A program made the position numbers and the translations under genes. A model generated the notes under the pieces. That model did not search any database and was not told the DNA's origin. It was given only the letters and a program-made list of their open reading frames with translations. A stretch of 33,260 nucleotides of DNA from Acidimicrobiia bacterium (GTDB lineage: Bacteria; Actinomycetota; Acidimicrobiia; Acidimicrobiales; Bin134), in assembly GCA_022822905.1 (NCBI GenBank), contig JAJDYE010000039.1:1-33260 (forward strand). The letters run 5' to 3'. This document shows positions 26,434 through 33,260 of this stretch, one piece after another. The stretch's first letter is position 1. Each line of letters begins with the position of its first letter.

Positions 26434-27417
26434 GTGCGATCGCTGAGCGACTACCTCGACCTAACCGTCGAGCAAGCCCGATCGCAATGGAGCCAGATAC
26501 TTCGACGACAGCCGAAGCCACGCCAAGAGCCGTTTACTCCGGTGGAAGCGATCTTGTGCTACGGGCTCTTCCAGATTGTGGATGAGCCTCACAAGTACGG
26601 GAGCGCGTCGATCCAGAACGCGCCTCCAATTGTACTCCGTCTCGCAGAGCTGTTTGTCCGGCCTCCGACCTCGATCACCCACAAAATGATGAACCTAGAA
26701 GGGGGTGCTCGAAACCGAGGCGGGAAGTTCGAACCAGACTTCTACGCCGAGATGAGGAGAGACCCCAGCCGGTTCACTCAGCTCTACAACATGGCCCTAT
26801 CAGCTGCCCGGGAAGTGGGAGTCCGTCCTCTAGATTTGCCGGACTTCCTGATGCTGGAGGGGATCGACTATTCCGACCTATTGGGTCAAGAAGAACTGGA
26901 TCATCAGGAGTTGTCACGAGTGGTTACCAACATGGCCGCTCAGCAACGAAGTCGCCGTCTGGGCGATGCAGGTGATACAGAGCGGGTTGTTGAGCAAAAG
27001 GTCCGCATTGGCCAACACAGATTTGCGACGGAGGTGCTTGAGAACTTCAGGCACACTTGCGGATTCTGCGGGTTCGCACCCAACAGGCTTCGCGGCTACA
27101 AGCTGCTTGTGGCATCGCATATCAAGCCTTGGTCTGTATGTGACAACCATGAGCGCGTCGACGTACTAAACGGCGTGGCTGCCTGCCCGACACATGACGC
27201 CGCCTTCGACTCGGGTCTCATCACGGTCAATGGCGGATTGAGGGTCCATCGGGCACCAAACCTCGAAACCAGCACGCGCGCCGATCCGGGGGTCGATCAG
27301 TATTTCGGCCAAGTGCTCAAGCCCAAGTTGATCATTCCCGAACAGGCAGAGCGCCCAGGGGACTCGTACCTGGCATGGCATCGTGAACATATCTTTCAAG
27401 GAACCGTTAGTGGCTAA
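26434..27417 (+). CDS. HNH endonuclease (HNH_2-like, restriction-type)
   Basis: 327 aa from the GTG at 26434 (an ATG at 26398 would give 339). The C-terminal HNH nuclease has a zinc-type CGFCG (C209, C212), the catalytic SHIKPW His (H229), the Asn in VLNG (N246), and C251/H254 in ACPTHDAAFDSGLI. The N-terminal 190 residues are a helical region with a likely recognition role (SVEQ-type helices, MMNLEGGARNRGGKFE, typical of proteins annotated as putative HNH restriction enzymes). It converges on the response-regulator gene of the methyltransferase operon with a 154-bp gap. It could be the restriction partner of that methyltransferase or an independent modification-dependent nuclease. Confidence 0.85.
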   Translation: MRSLSDYLDLTVEQARSQWSQILRRQPKPRQEPFTPVEAILCYGLFQIVDEPHKYGSASIQNAPPIVLRLAELFVRPPTSITHKMMNLEGGARNRGGKFEPDFYAEMRRDPSRFTQLYNMALSAAREVGVRPLDLPDFLMLEGIDYSDLLGQEELDHQELSRVVTNMAAQQRSRRLGDAGDTERVVEQKVRIGQHRFATEVLENFRHTCGFCGFAPNRLRGYKLLVASHIKPWSVCDNHERVDVLNGVAACPTHDAAFDSGLITVNGGLRVHRAPNLETSTRADPGVDQYFGQVLKPKLIIPEQAERPGDSYLAWHREHIFQGTVSG

Positions 27418-27433
27418 CACAGGTAGCCCCGTA

Positions 27434-27463
27434 CCATGCCACCGAGTTAGAGCGGGGGCATGG
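27434..27463. terminator. Inverted repeat between convergent HNH and response-regulator genes
   Basis: CCATGCC (27434-27440) and GGCATGG (27457-27463) form a 7-bp stem with a 16-nt loop, 16 nt after the HNH stop. There is no U-run. The rest of the 27418-27571 gap becomes AT-rich toward the response-regulator stop (CTATCTAAATTAATCTAC) and shows nothing else clear. Confidence 0.4.
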
Positions 27464-27571
27464 CAAGAAAGACAATAGCCATAAGTTGAGTCGAAGGTGG
27501 TGACGGTAGATGGGTCGGGGCGGGGGTACTGTTGCTCCTGCTATCTAAATTAATCTACTGCGTAGAAGAGT

Positions 27572-28732
27572 TCACGGTCCCATTTGGTTTATGGCTAAAT
27601 CAATATCTAGGTCTGGCGTGCCGATCCGACCCATGTAGCTGTTGAATTGATTGGATAGGGATTCGGCGTAGGGGCTATCTATAGATGCCTGCTTATTGTA
27701 ACTAGACAAGTCCTCGCACGGAATATGCAGGATCTTTTGGAAGTCCGCAATGAGGTCAGGCAGTTTCCACGCTTTTGGTAGATAGTAGTACCGATCTCGC
27801 TGACCAGAGATGGGATTTGACTTGAGTAGTCGTACAAGCCTTTTACGCGTCTCATTGCTTTCGCTTTGTGTCCATTTTTGGTATTCTTCGAATTCTTCTA
27901 TCGCAATGCACTCCACAACGACTACCGAGTCGACTTTATTGTTAGCAAAGTCACAACTCGGTGTCATAATTATGTACCATTGGCCCGCGTATCCCCCATT
28001 ATTGTCTGTCGACACCGGTAATGTCAAGATGTCACCCATTCTGTATTCGTCGGGTGGGGGGACGATGTAGTAACGAATTGGGGGGACAGTCCCTGAGGAA
28101 GGCGAAGATTCTTCAGAGTCTCCGCTCAAGATGTCACCGCCATTGTCAAAGGAGACTCCTAGCCTTCTCATCAGTAGATGGGCTATATCACCTTCGCTAT
28201 CATTTAGATTATTCCAATTCTCTTCGACAAATTCGATCATGAAGTCGCGGGAGATGCGATCAATGTGGTTCTGCAGCCCTCGAGAGAGTCGCGGAAAGGG
28301 AGACTCCAAGCATTCCGATATACACTGAGCCAATTCCATGTTGAAGTTATCAGCCTGCTTGGACACTACTTGTACGAAAGGGGGATTCTCGAAAGGTTGG
28401 ACCTCATGCGGGAGCGCAGTTAGGAACACAATTGGAAGAAACCGTGTTGAACGCACCTCTCGAAATACGTCGATTCCTCTAAGTTCTCCTTCTAACTCTG
28501 GTGTAGCTTCTCCTTGTTGGATTACATCCAAGACAAGAAGATCAATGCCTCCCCGGCCAAGAGTCTTCAAAGCTTGATCAAAGGAGTGCTCCGACTCAGC
28601 AAGAATGCGGTCCGTCGATGAATCTGTGTTCAGAGTTCTATTCAATAGTTCAGCGGTCTCTTCCGCGACTCCTTCTTTATCGTCAACTATCAAAATATGC
28701 CATGGAACTCTTGATTCTTCTTCAACTTCCAC
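27572..28732 (-). CDS. Response regulator with unrecognised C-terminal domain
   Basis: 386 aa, GTG start one base after the kinase stop. The N-terminal receiver domain is complete: acidic pocket D17/D18, phospho-acceptor D69 in LLVLDVIQ, T105 in FLTALP and K125 in VSKQ. It is followed by a helical region (about 135-195), an acidic Ser-rich linker (about 200-217) and a C-terminal domain (about 218-386) with the pattern MGDILTLPVS...WYIIMTPSCDF, where the TPSCD motif is at 257-261. No helix-turn-helix, GGDEF, EAL or HATPase output is visible, so the output is probably protein-protein or enzymatic rather than transcriptional. The gene is visibly AT-richer than its neighbours. It is the last gene of the methyltransferase operon. 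Confidence 0.85.
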   Translation of the reverse strand: MEVEEESRVPWHILIVDDKEGVAEETAELLNRTLNTDSSTDRILAESEHSFDQALKTLGRGGIDLLVLDVIQQGEATPELEGELRGIDVFREVRSTRFLPIVFLTALPHEVQPFENPPFVQVVSKQADNFNMELAQCISECLESPFPRLSRGLQNHIDRISRDFMIEFVEENWNNLNDSEGDIAHLLMRRLGVSFDNGGDILSGDSEESSPSSGTVPPIRYYIVPPPDEYRMGDILTLPVSTDNNGGYAGQWYIIMTPSCDFANNKVDSVVVVECIAIEEFEEYQKWTQSESNETRKRLVRLLKSNPISGQRDRYYYLPKAWKLPDLIADFQKILHIPCEDLSSYNKQASIDSPYAESLSNQFNSYMGRIGTPDLDIDLAINQMGP

Positions 28733-28733
28733 T

Positions 28734-30935
28734 TCAGTTCACCCGCTTCTTCAATGTCGCTCTGAACTTTGCTCCTCCAAGCAGTCCGGGTGGCAGCAAT
28801 TCCAGGTTCCCCCCGTAGTAATCCTCTACTATTTCGCCTGCAATGGCTAAACCCAATCCGACGCCGTCAGCTTTTGTCGAAAAGTATGGCTGGAATATCA
28901 GATCCCTGTGCTCATCAGAGACACCTGGTCCAGAGTCCTCAACGATGATGGATAGGCTTCCGTCATCGTTTCTTTCCACTGACACGCTGATGTTCTTAGA
29001 CGCCGCTTTGGATTTATTCAACCAGTAGAGACTGTTGTCAAGTAAGTTGATGAGGATTTCTTGGAATTCGCCTCTATCCATCGTCACCTGGTGTGTCGTT
29101 GCTGGCAAGTCGATCTTTGCTTTAGCAGCAGATATCTGAGTGGAGAGGAGGTCAATGGTATCACGGATAGCGTCTTCTACAACGTGATTGCTTGGTCGGC
29201 CTCGCTGTCTCCCACCGAATGGTTCGATGCGTCTTACGACAGTGTTTGCAATGTCGGCTTGGTCTTTGACTCTGCTGAAGCTGGCATCGATGTCTTCTAG
29301 AATGTCGTTCTGATCCTCGCTTGGAATGTCTTCGAGCTTGGCAATGCTCAGTGAAGCAGTTTGCCGGATTGCGAAAATCGGCTGGGCCAGCTCATGCACG
29401 ACCATGTCTGTGAGCTTCCCTAACGTGGCCAGGCGGTGGTACCTGGACAGTGCTTCGCCTGCATGTTTGAGTTGTTCGTCAAAATCGCTTTGGGCCTTGT
29501 CGACCAAGCCTTGAATACGGTCATCGTGCGGTGCCAACTCTGAGACGGCCTCACGAAGTGGTTCTAGGTCAATCGGGTCGAACAGACTGCTGCGACCCTT
29601 TTTCGGTTGTCTCGGTCGGAACTTCCATCGTTCCGTCTCGATGATGCTCAGAAGCTGTTTGACGGCTTCGCGGAGGTCAGCTAGCGCGGGGGTTTCAACC
29701 AGTCGTTCACGGTTGGACTGATCGATAAGGTCCGGGTTCGCGTCGCGGCCTATCAAGACGTACCCAACAATCTGGTTGTTCGATAGTCGCATCGTAGGGT
29801 TCTGGACCCTCCTAGCGTCGAGGCTCAACCAGTCGTCTCCCATTTCACCGTAGGGCAATACCCTGAACTCGTCGCGGTAGATGCTCACTCCTGATGCTGC
29901 GTCCAACGCATCTCTGGCAAGTTTCTTGCCTCCGAAGTGTTCGGCCAGGCTGCTCATGGAGTCGGCATCACGGTCCCAGACGTGCAAGAACACCTCAAAC
30001 GGGCCACACCTGAGGGTTTCGCCATCACCACTGGGGGTCAGATTGCGTTCCAGTTCACGTTCGCTTTGGTCCTTCAGAGTGAGCAGCACAGTGGCTAGCC
30101 CGTCAGCCGCAACTTCGGCACTGAGGCTGTAGTGGCTCTGCTGTAGGAGATCCGCTGATGTGACCGCCCCACTGTGAGGTCCGAGGTCATCGGGAACTTC
30201 GAGGATTATCTTGAAACCGTCGCCTACACCGCGTTCATCTGCAAAGGGGCTCACAAGTCTGGATAGCGCCCGGTGGAGGCCTGTGGCCAACGCAGGGTTC
30301 CACCGGCTGTGGAGGTTTCCCATTTCGATCAGCGTGCCTTGCCCAAGGGCGGGCTGGATTCGGGGGTCATTCCTGATTTCGGACTGTTCGTGCCATGTGC
30401 GTTCGGCTTCCCCATCCTGAGCAAAGACACCGGTGTTGCCAACCAACAAGTCAAGTTCGATGTCCTCCAAATACTTGGAGTCATCATCGAAGGCTCGCCA
30501 ATCCAGTCCTAGCCGGACCTCTTCACCGTCTGCGGTCTTAGAAGTCAGATCCAAGATGTCGCCCACCTTGGCGGCTGCGAACCTGCCTACCCCCTTCTCT
30601 CCAAGCACACGGCGGCCATTTTGCAGCGCGTTGTGCTTGTTCCTGAACGAAGTAGCGGGTTCTAGCCAGGTGCTGACGATCCGTTCCTTGTCCATTCCAT
30701 GCCCATCGTCGAGAACGCTGATACTGCCGGTGTCAGGAATGATCGCCCCGTCCGCGTCGACTTCACCGGAAATACGGACTAGCACGAGACTGGCACCAGC
30801 GTCGTAGGAGTTCTTGACCAGCTCGGCCAAGGCGACAGTGTCGCTGCTGATCAGCTCGCGACCCAGAATGTTCATGATACGGGCGCGAGGGCGGAACTGT
30901 AGTCCCGTGCGCTGTGGATCGGGTGTACGGGTCAA
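28734..30935 (-). CDS. Dual-GHKL protein: Hsp90/MORC-like ATPase fused to a histidine kinase
   Basis: 733 aa. The N-terminal ATPase of the HATPase_c_3 type has N42 in LAELVKNSYDAG, the D-x-G-x-G site in LDDGHGM (76-81) and the lid GEKGVGRFAAAK (112-123). A middle region of about 300 residues follows, then a coiled-coil-like DHp with H-box VVHELAQPI (phospho-acceptor H514). The C-terminal kinase ATPase has NLLDNSLYWLN, DSGPGV, the F-box FQPYFST and GVGLGLAIAG. There are no membrane segments, so it is cytosolic. The TTG start overlaps the methyltransferase stop as TTGA; M21 is too far in because the conserved FRPRARIMNILGRELISSD block begins before it. The first ATPase may sense DNA or a partner and the second phosphorylate the adjacent regulator. 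Confidence 0.88.
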   Translation of the reverse strand: MTRTPDPQRTGLQFRPRARIMNILGRELISSDTVALAELVKNSYDAGASLVLVRISGEVDADGAIIPDTGSISVLDDGHGMDKERIVSTWLEPATSFRNKHNALQNGRRVLGEKGVGRFAAAKVGDILDLTSKTADGEEVRLGLDWRAFDDDSKYLEDIELDLLVGNTGVFAQDGEAERTWHEQSEIRNDPRIQPALGQGTLIEMGNLHSRWNPALATGLHRALSRLVSPFADERGVGDGFKIILEVPDDLGPHSGAVTSADLLQQSHYSLSAEVAADGLATVLLTLKDQSERELERNLTPSGDGETLRCGPFEVFLHVWDRDADSMSSLAEHFGGKKLARDALDAASGVSIYRDEFRVLPYGEMGDDWLSLDARRVQNPTMRLSNNQIVGYVLIGRDANPDLIDQSNRERLVETPALADLREAVKQLLSIIETERWKFRPRQPKKGRSSLFDPIDLEPLREAVSELAPHDDRIQGLVDKAQSDFDEQLKHAGEALSRYHRLATLGKLTDMVVHELAQPIFAIRQTASLSIAKLEDIPSEDQNDILEDIDASFSRVKDQADIANTVVRRIEPFGGRQRGRPSNHVVEDAIRDTIDLLSTQISAAKAKIDLPATTHQVTMDRGEFQEILINLLDNSLYWLNKSKAASKNISVSVERNDDGSLSIIVEDSGPGVSDEHRDLIFQPYFSTKADGVGLGLAIAGEIVEDYYGGNLELLPPGLLGGAKFRATLKKRVN

Positions 30936-32653
30936 AGCTCAGCGCCTGACGACTCGGCGCATATCTGCGAGACAGGGCACCTGTCGCAGAGAGGAACACC
31001 TGGCTTGCAGACCTCCGTTCCGAGGACATGTGATGCGATGTTCAGCTTCTTAGATTGTCCGCTGATGCCGATCAACTGTGCTAGCTCCATCCTTGCCGCC
31101 GATTTGTGGAGCCTGCCATCGGCGGCAGCACCTGAGACCCTTGATGCCACACGCAGAGCCGGAGCCGATGTCACCATCCCCCCCTCGGGACCATTCAACA
31201 GATCGGCCCATCGCTGGCCGTGCCTTCCTTGTCCCTTAGCCAGTGAGGCCATTGCCCGCCTCGCAGCAATGTCTTCGTTAGCCCAATGCTCCATTGATTC
31301 TCTGAACCTGCTGCGTAGTGCAGTGGCCGAGGCTTGGGGATGCTTATAGGTTGGCTGGACACGCAGGCTATGGAGGATCGCCTTCCCAATGATCTGCCCC
31401 AACACTGGAGGCACAGCGTTGCCGATCTGGTGGAACTGGTGTGACCTATACCCTGCGAATCGGAAAGTGTCGGGGAACGTCTGGAGTCGGGCAGCCTCCC
31501 GGACGGTGAGGGTCCGGGGCTGCTCAGGATGGATGTACCAGTAGCCGTCCTTCGCTATGTGCGCTGTAATCGTCCTGGAGAGCTTGTCCCAATCCAGCCG
31601 GTTGTACTTGTCGTCGAAAATGTCATCCCTGTAGCGCTTCAAGGACTCAGGCAAGTCTGAATACAGCGTATGACCGTCCATGAGTTCAAACGCCTCAAAG
31701 TCATCAGCGCGCACTGCACGCGTCTGATGGTCGTAGACAATCTCAGGGTTGTCTACGACACATCCCTCACGAGCGCGTGCGGCAAAGCCGCTTAATGAGG
31801 CAAGGCCGTTGCCTGGCGCCTCTCCTGCACCTGAGGTATCGCCGTTGTTGTCCGCTGCGGTAGCCCCATAGCCCATTTCCGGTGCTCCGATCTGGGTGTC
31901 AGGAGCCACATGAAGGCGGGGGAGATCCCAAATCGCGTCGCGCACTGTTGTATGGGCCGATTCATGGGGCCACTCGAATGCCGCCCCATTCCTAAGGCCA
32001 ACCAGGATCAGCCGCTGCCGGTGCTGTGGAACGCCGAAACGCCAAGCATCGACAATCCTCGCCTCGGCCTCGTATCCAGCTTTGTCGAGACGCTCAATCA
32101 TTTTGCGTAACACGGCAAAACCGTCTCCGAGTGCCATGTCGGGCACATTCTCCATGAGCACCGCATGGGGCCGGATCGTCTCCACTAACTTCAGGAACGC
32201 TCGCCAAAGCTCACGGCGGGAATCCTCACCGCTTCGGACACCCTGTTGTACAAGGCTTCGAATCTTGGAGTGACCTGCCCGTGAGAAGGGCTGGCAAGGC
32301 GGACCGCCCGCGACTAGCCCCACATCGACACCCTGGAGAAGCTCCGCCAGCAGGTCGCGGTCCCGTTGTCCACCTAAGTCGAGGTGCAGTGCCCTTCCAG
32401 CCACATTGTGCCTATGGCTTTCCAATGCCCACTCGTCGTTGTCAGCGGCCAGCACAACCTGCCACCCAGCGGCCTCAAGCCCGCAGCTCAACCCCCCGGC
32501 TCCGCAAAACAGATCGACAGCGACCGGCGCTGACAACCCCTGTACCCAGTCACGCCATCCCAGTTCCCCCGGTGTGTCTGGGTGCGGATCAAGGTGTAGC
32601 GGTTCAGAGCGTCGATGCGTGACTTTGTACTCGCGTGCAGCCGGTCGAGCCAT
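30932..32653 (-). CDS. C5-cytosine DNA methyltransferase with C-terminal Cys4 (EndoIII-type) tail
   Basis: 573 aa. It transfers a methyl group from SAM to C5 of cytosine in DNA. Motif I is DLFCGAGGLS (47-56), motif IV PPCQPFS with catalytic C120, motif VI ENV (168-170), motif VIII QHRQR (210-214), and motif X HQIGNAVPP (408-416). The target-recognition region lies between VIII and IX, so the sequence specificity is unknown. About 155 residues follow motif X, ending in C549-x6-C556-x2-C559-x5-C565, the exact spacing of the [4Fe-4S] loop of endonuclease III/MutY; residues about 495-565 resemble the C-terminal half of an HhH-GPD glycosylase with the catalytic Asp position changed to Ser. AAAGGGG precedes the ATG. 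First large gene of a three-gene operon with the GHKL kinase and regulator. Confidence 0.93.
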   Translation of the reverse strand: MARPAAREYKVTHRRSEPLHLDPHPDTPGELGWRDWVQGLSAPVAVDLFCGAGGLSCGLEAAGWQVVLAADNDEWALESHRHNVAGRALHLDLGGQRDRDLLAELLQGVDVGLVAGGPPCQPFSRAGHSKIRSLVQQGVRSGEDSRRELWRAFLKLVETIRPHAVLMENVPDMALGDGFAVLRKMIERLDKAGYEAEARIVDAWRFGVPQHRQRLILVGLRNGAAFEWPHESAHTTVRDAIWDLPRLHVAPDTQIGAPEMGYGATAADNNGDTSGAGEAPGNGLASLSGFAARAREGCVVDNPEIVYDHQTRAVRADDFEAFELMDGHTLYSDLPESLKRYRDDIFDDKYNRLDWDKLSRTITAHIAKDGYWYIHPEQPRTLTVREAARLQTFPDTFRFAGYRSHQFHQIGNAVPPVLGQIIGKAILHSLRVQPTYKHPQASATALRSRFRESMEHWANEDIAARRAMASLAKGQGRHGQRWADLLNGPEGGMVTSAPALRVASRVSGAAADGRLHKSAARMELAQLIGISGQSKKLNIASHVLGTEVCKPGVPLCDRCPVSQICAESSGAEL

Positions 32654-32839
32654 TCACACCCCTTTCCCTGGTATGGAGAGTAGTTGCCCCTCTAGTCCAG
32701 ACACGCGGGCCGCCAGTCGAGAATCATGCATCCGCCCCTGCTTCCTGATCGTACCAGCGGCAATGGGGACTGTTTCGGTTACCCATCGACTGGTTGCGAG
32801 TGATGTCGTAGCTGGCATGATGGGAATACATATAAACAC
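32654..32839 (-). CDS. Possible small leader gene of the methyltransferase operon, 61 aa
   Basis: A GTG at 32839 opens a 61-codon frame whose TGA directly abuts the methyltransferase ATG (TGAATG), an arrangement that favours translational coupling. TATAAT lies 5 nt before the GTG. The product is basic with a helical pattern (ATSRWVTETVPIAAGTIRK, then HDSRLAARVSGLEGQLL) faintly like a short helix-turn-helix or excisionase, but I cannot assign a family. A shorter form from the ATG at 32818 is possible. It could also be just the 5' leader of the methyltransferase mRNA. Confidence 0.35.
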   Translation of the reverse strand: MFICIPIMPATTSLATSRWVTETVPIAAGTIRKQGRMHDSRLAARVSGLEGQLLSIPGKGV

Positions 32840-32844
32840 ACTGG

Positions 32845-32880
32845 ATTATACTCAATCAACAGTAATATCCACATATCCAC
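32845..32880 (-). promoter_or_regulatory. Promoter region of the methyltransferase operon with tandem 8-bp repeat
   Basis: On the minus strand a perfect TATAAT (plus-strand 32845-32850) stands upstream of the operon in an AT-rich patch. At -35 distance there is no good hexamer; instead two head-to-tail copies of ATATCCAC (32865-32872 and 32873-32880, plus-strand sense) lie there. This is the usual look of an activator- or repressor-controlled promoter. The repeats also resemble DnaA boxes (one mismatch to TTATCCACA). Confidence 0.45.
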
Positions 32881-32939
32881 AAGGGGCCCGGAACCAAATA
32901 TGCGCGCTCCCTGTATGCACAGGTTGCTACATTCGGCCT

Positions 32940-33125
32940 GTGGAACCTGCTGCTTCTGGAAGGACTGAAGCGATAGAGGCAGTTGCCCGGGTCACCAGCC
33001 AAGTCGGATCGCTGCCGGTGCCGTTCTTCGGCTGCGAGGCGGACACGCTGGAGGTCTTCGTAGACGACCTTTCTACCGTGTCGGCGTTTGCCGATGAGGA
33101 TTGGGAATTGGAGGAGGTCCCTTAG
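32940..33125 (+). CDS. Small acidic ORF, doubtful
   Basis: GTG at 32940 gives 61 residues, very acidic at the end (VDDLSTVSAFADEDWELEEV). TACATT (32928-32933), a TANNNT-type -10, ends 6 nt before the GTG, fitting the leaderless pattern of other genes here. The frame is open further upstream into the methyltransferase gene but that part is AT-rich and not protein-like. No family recognised. It could be a small inhibitor-like acidic protein or a remnant. Confidence 0.35.
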   Translation: MEPAASGRTEAIEAVARVTSQVGSLPVPFFGCEADTLEVFVDDLSTVSAFADEDWELEEVP

Positions 33126-33147
33126 AGGGTGCGCGGGTAGGTGGTGT

Positions 33148-33260
33148 TCAGGGGTTCCATCGGTTTTTGTGGTCGATGAGTTTGGCTGCGATGAGCAGTG
33201 CGATGGCGAATGCGAGTTGGGCTTGGCGGTGTTGGGGTTGTCGGTCGGTGTTGCGGCGGA
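33148..33260 (-). CDS. C-terminal end of a minus-strand gene, continues past the window
   Basis: Reading in from the right edge, 37 codons stay open to a TGA at 33148-33150. The product ends RQAQLAFAIALLIAAKLIDH plus a short basic tail. The Arg/Gln-rich then Ala/Leu-rich helix resembles the last helix of some transposases, but the fragment is too short to assign. The gap 33126-33147 contains nothing visible. Confidence 0.35.
   Translation of the reverse strand, partial: RRNTDRQPQHRQAQLAFAIALLIAAKLIDHKNRWNP

Noticed and set aside
30932..32653. Frameshift or gene fusion artefact at the methyltransferase C-terminus
   Set aside because: The frame is continuous through motif X into the Cys4 tail, and the stop overlaps the next gene's start in normal operon fashion.
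32865..32880. Replication origin suggested by two DnaA-box-like repeats
   Set aside because: Only two near-matches, no dnaA, dnaN or rep gene nearby, and the location suits a promoter for the methyltransferase operon better.
32406..32939. Plus-strand coding region upstream of 32940
   Set aside because: It overlaps the methyltransferase N-terminus and an AT-rich promoter patch, and the product is not protein-like there.

Overview
This is a GC-rich window with actinobacterial character. Genes are tightly packed with 4-base ATGA/GTGA overlaps, GTG/TTG starts are common, and several genes look leaderless (a TANNNT hexamer 6-7 nt before the start codon). The gene content (steroid/terpenoid-type acyl-CoA catabolism with P450s, acidic lipoprotein linkers) would fit an Acidimicrobiia-like free-living or symbiotic bacterium. 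That placement is inference; no rRNA or marker gene is present.

Region 1 (1-8600) is envelope and transport. It holds an RbsB/RbsC/RbsA-type sugar ABC transporter whose binding protein enters the window inside a perfect 36-bp tandem repeat coding for an acidic linker. Two M16 (pitrilysin-like) lipoproteins follow. The first is visibly AT-richer and corresponds only to the non-catalytic half; the second is full length with an intact HxxEH site. A 9-bp GC hairpin separates this block from the convergent genes that follow.

Region 2 (8600-23600) is a catabolic cluster. It has three acyl-CoA ligases, a SnoaL/NTF2-like protein, three SDR dehydrogenases, a DUF35/thiolase-like pair, two cytochrome P450s, an IpdAB-like CoA-transferase-family pair, a class II aldolase-like protein and a VOC protein. 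Together these resemble a pathway in which a cyclic or branched hydrophobic substrate is hydroxylated, activated to a CoA thioester, oxidised, and cleaved by retro-aldol or retro-Claisen chemistry. The actual substrate cannot be read from sequence.

Region 3 (23600-32850) looks like a defence or accessory island: a DUF4143 ATPase, an RHH/PIN toxin-antitoxin pair with a palindromic operator, an unrecognised protein, an HNH endonuclease, and a compact minus-strand operon. That operon contains a possible small leader gene, a C5-cytosine DNA methyltransferase with an endonuclease III-type Cys4 [4Fe-4S]-like tail, a protein carrying two GHKL ATPase domains (Hsp90/MORC-like plus histidine kinase), and a response regulator whose output domain is unrecognised and is not a known DNA-binding fold. 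This is the best candidate for an undescribed system: a modification enzyme wired to a two-component-like relay, with an HNH nuclease convergent to it.

The right end (32850-33260) has an AT-rich promoter region with a tandem 8-bp repeat, one doubtful small ORF and the 3' end of a further minus-strand gene.
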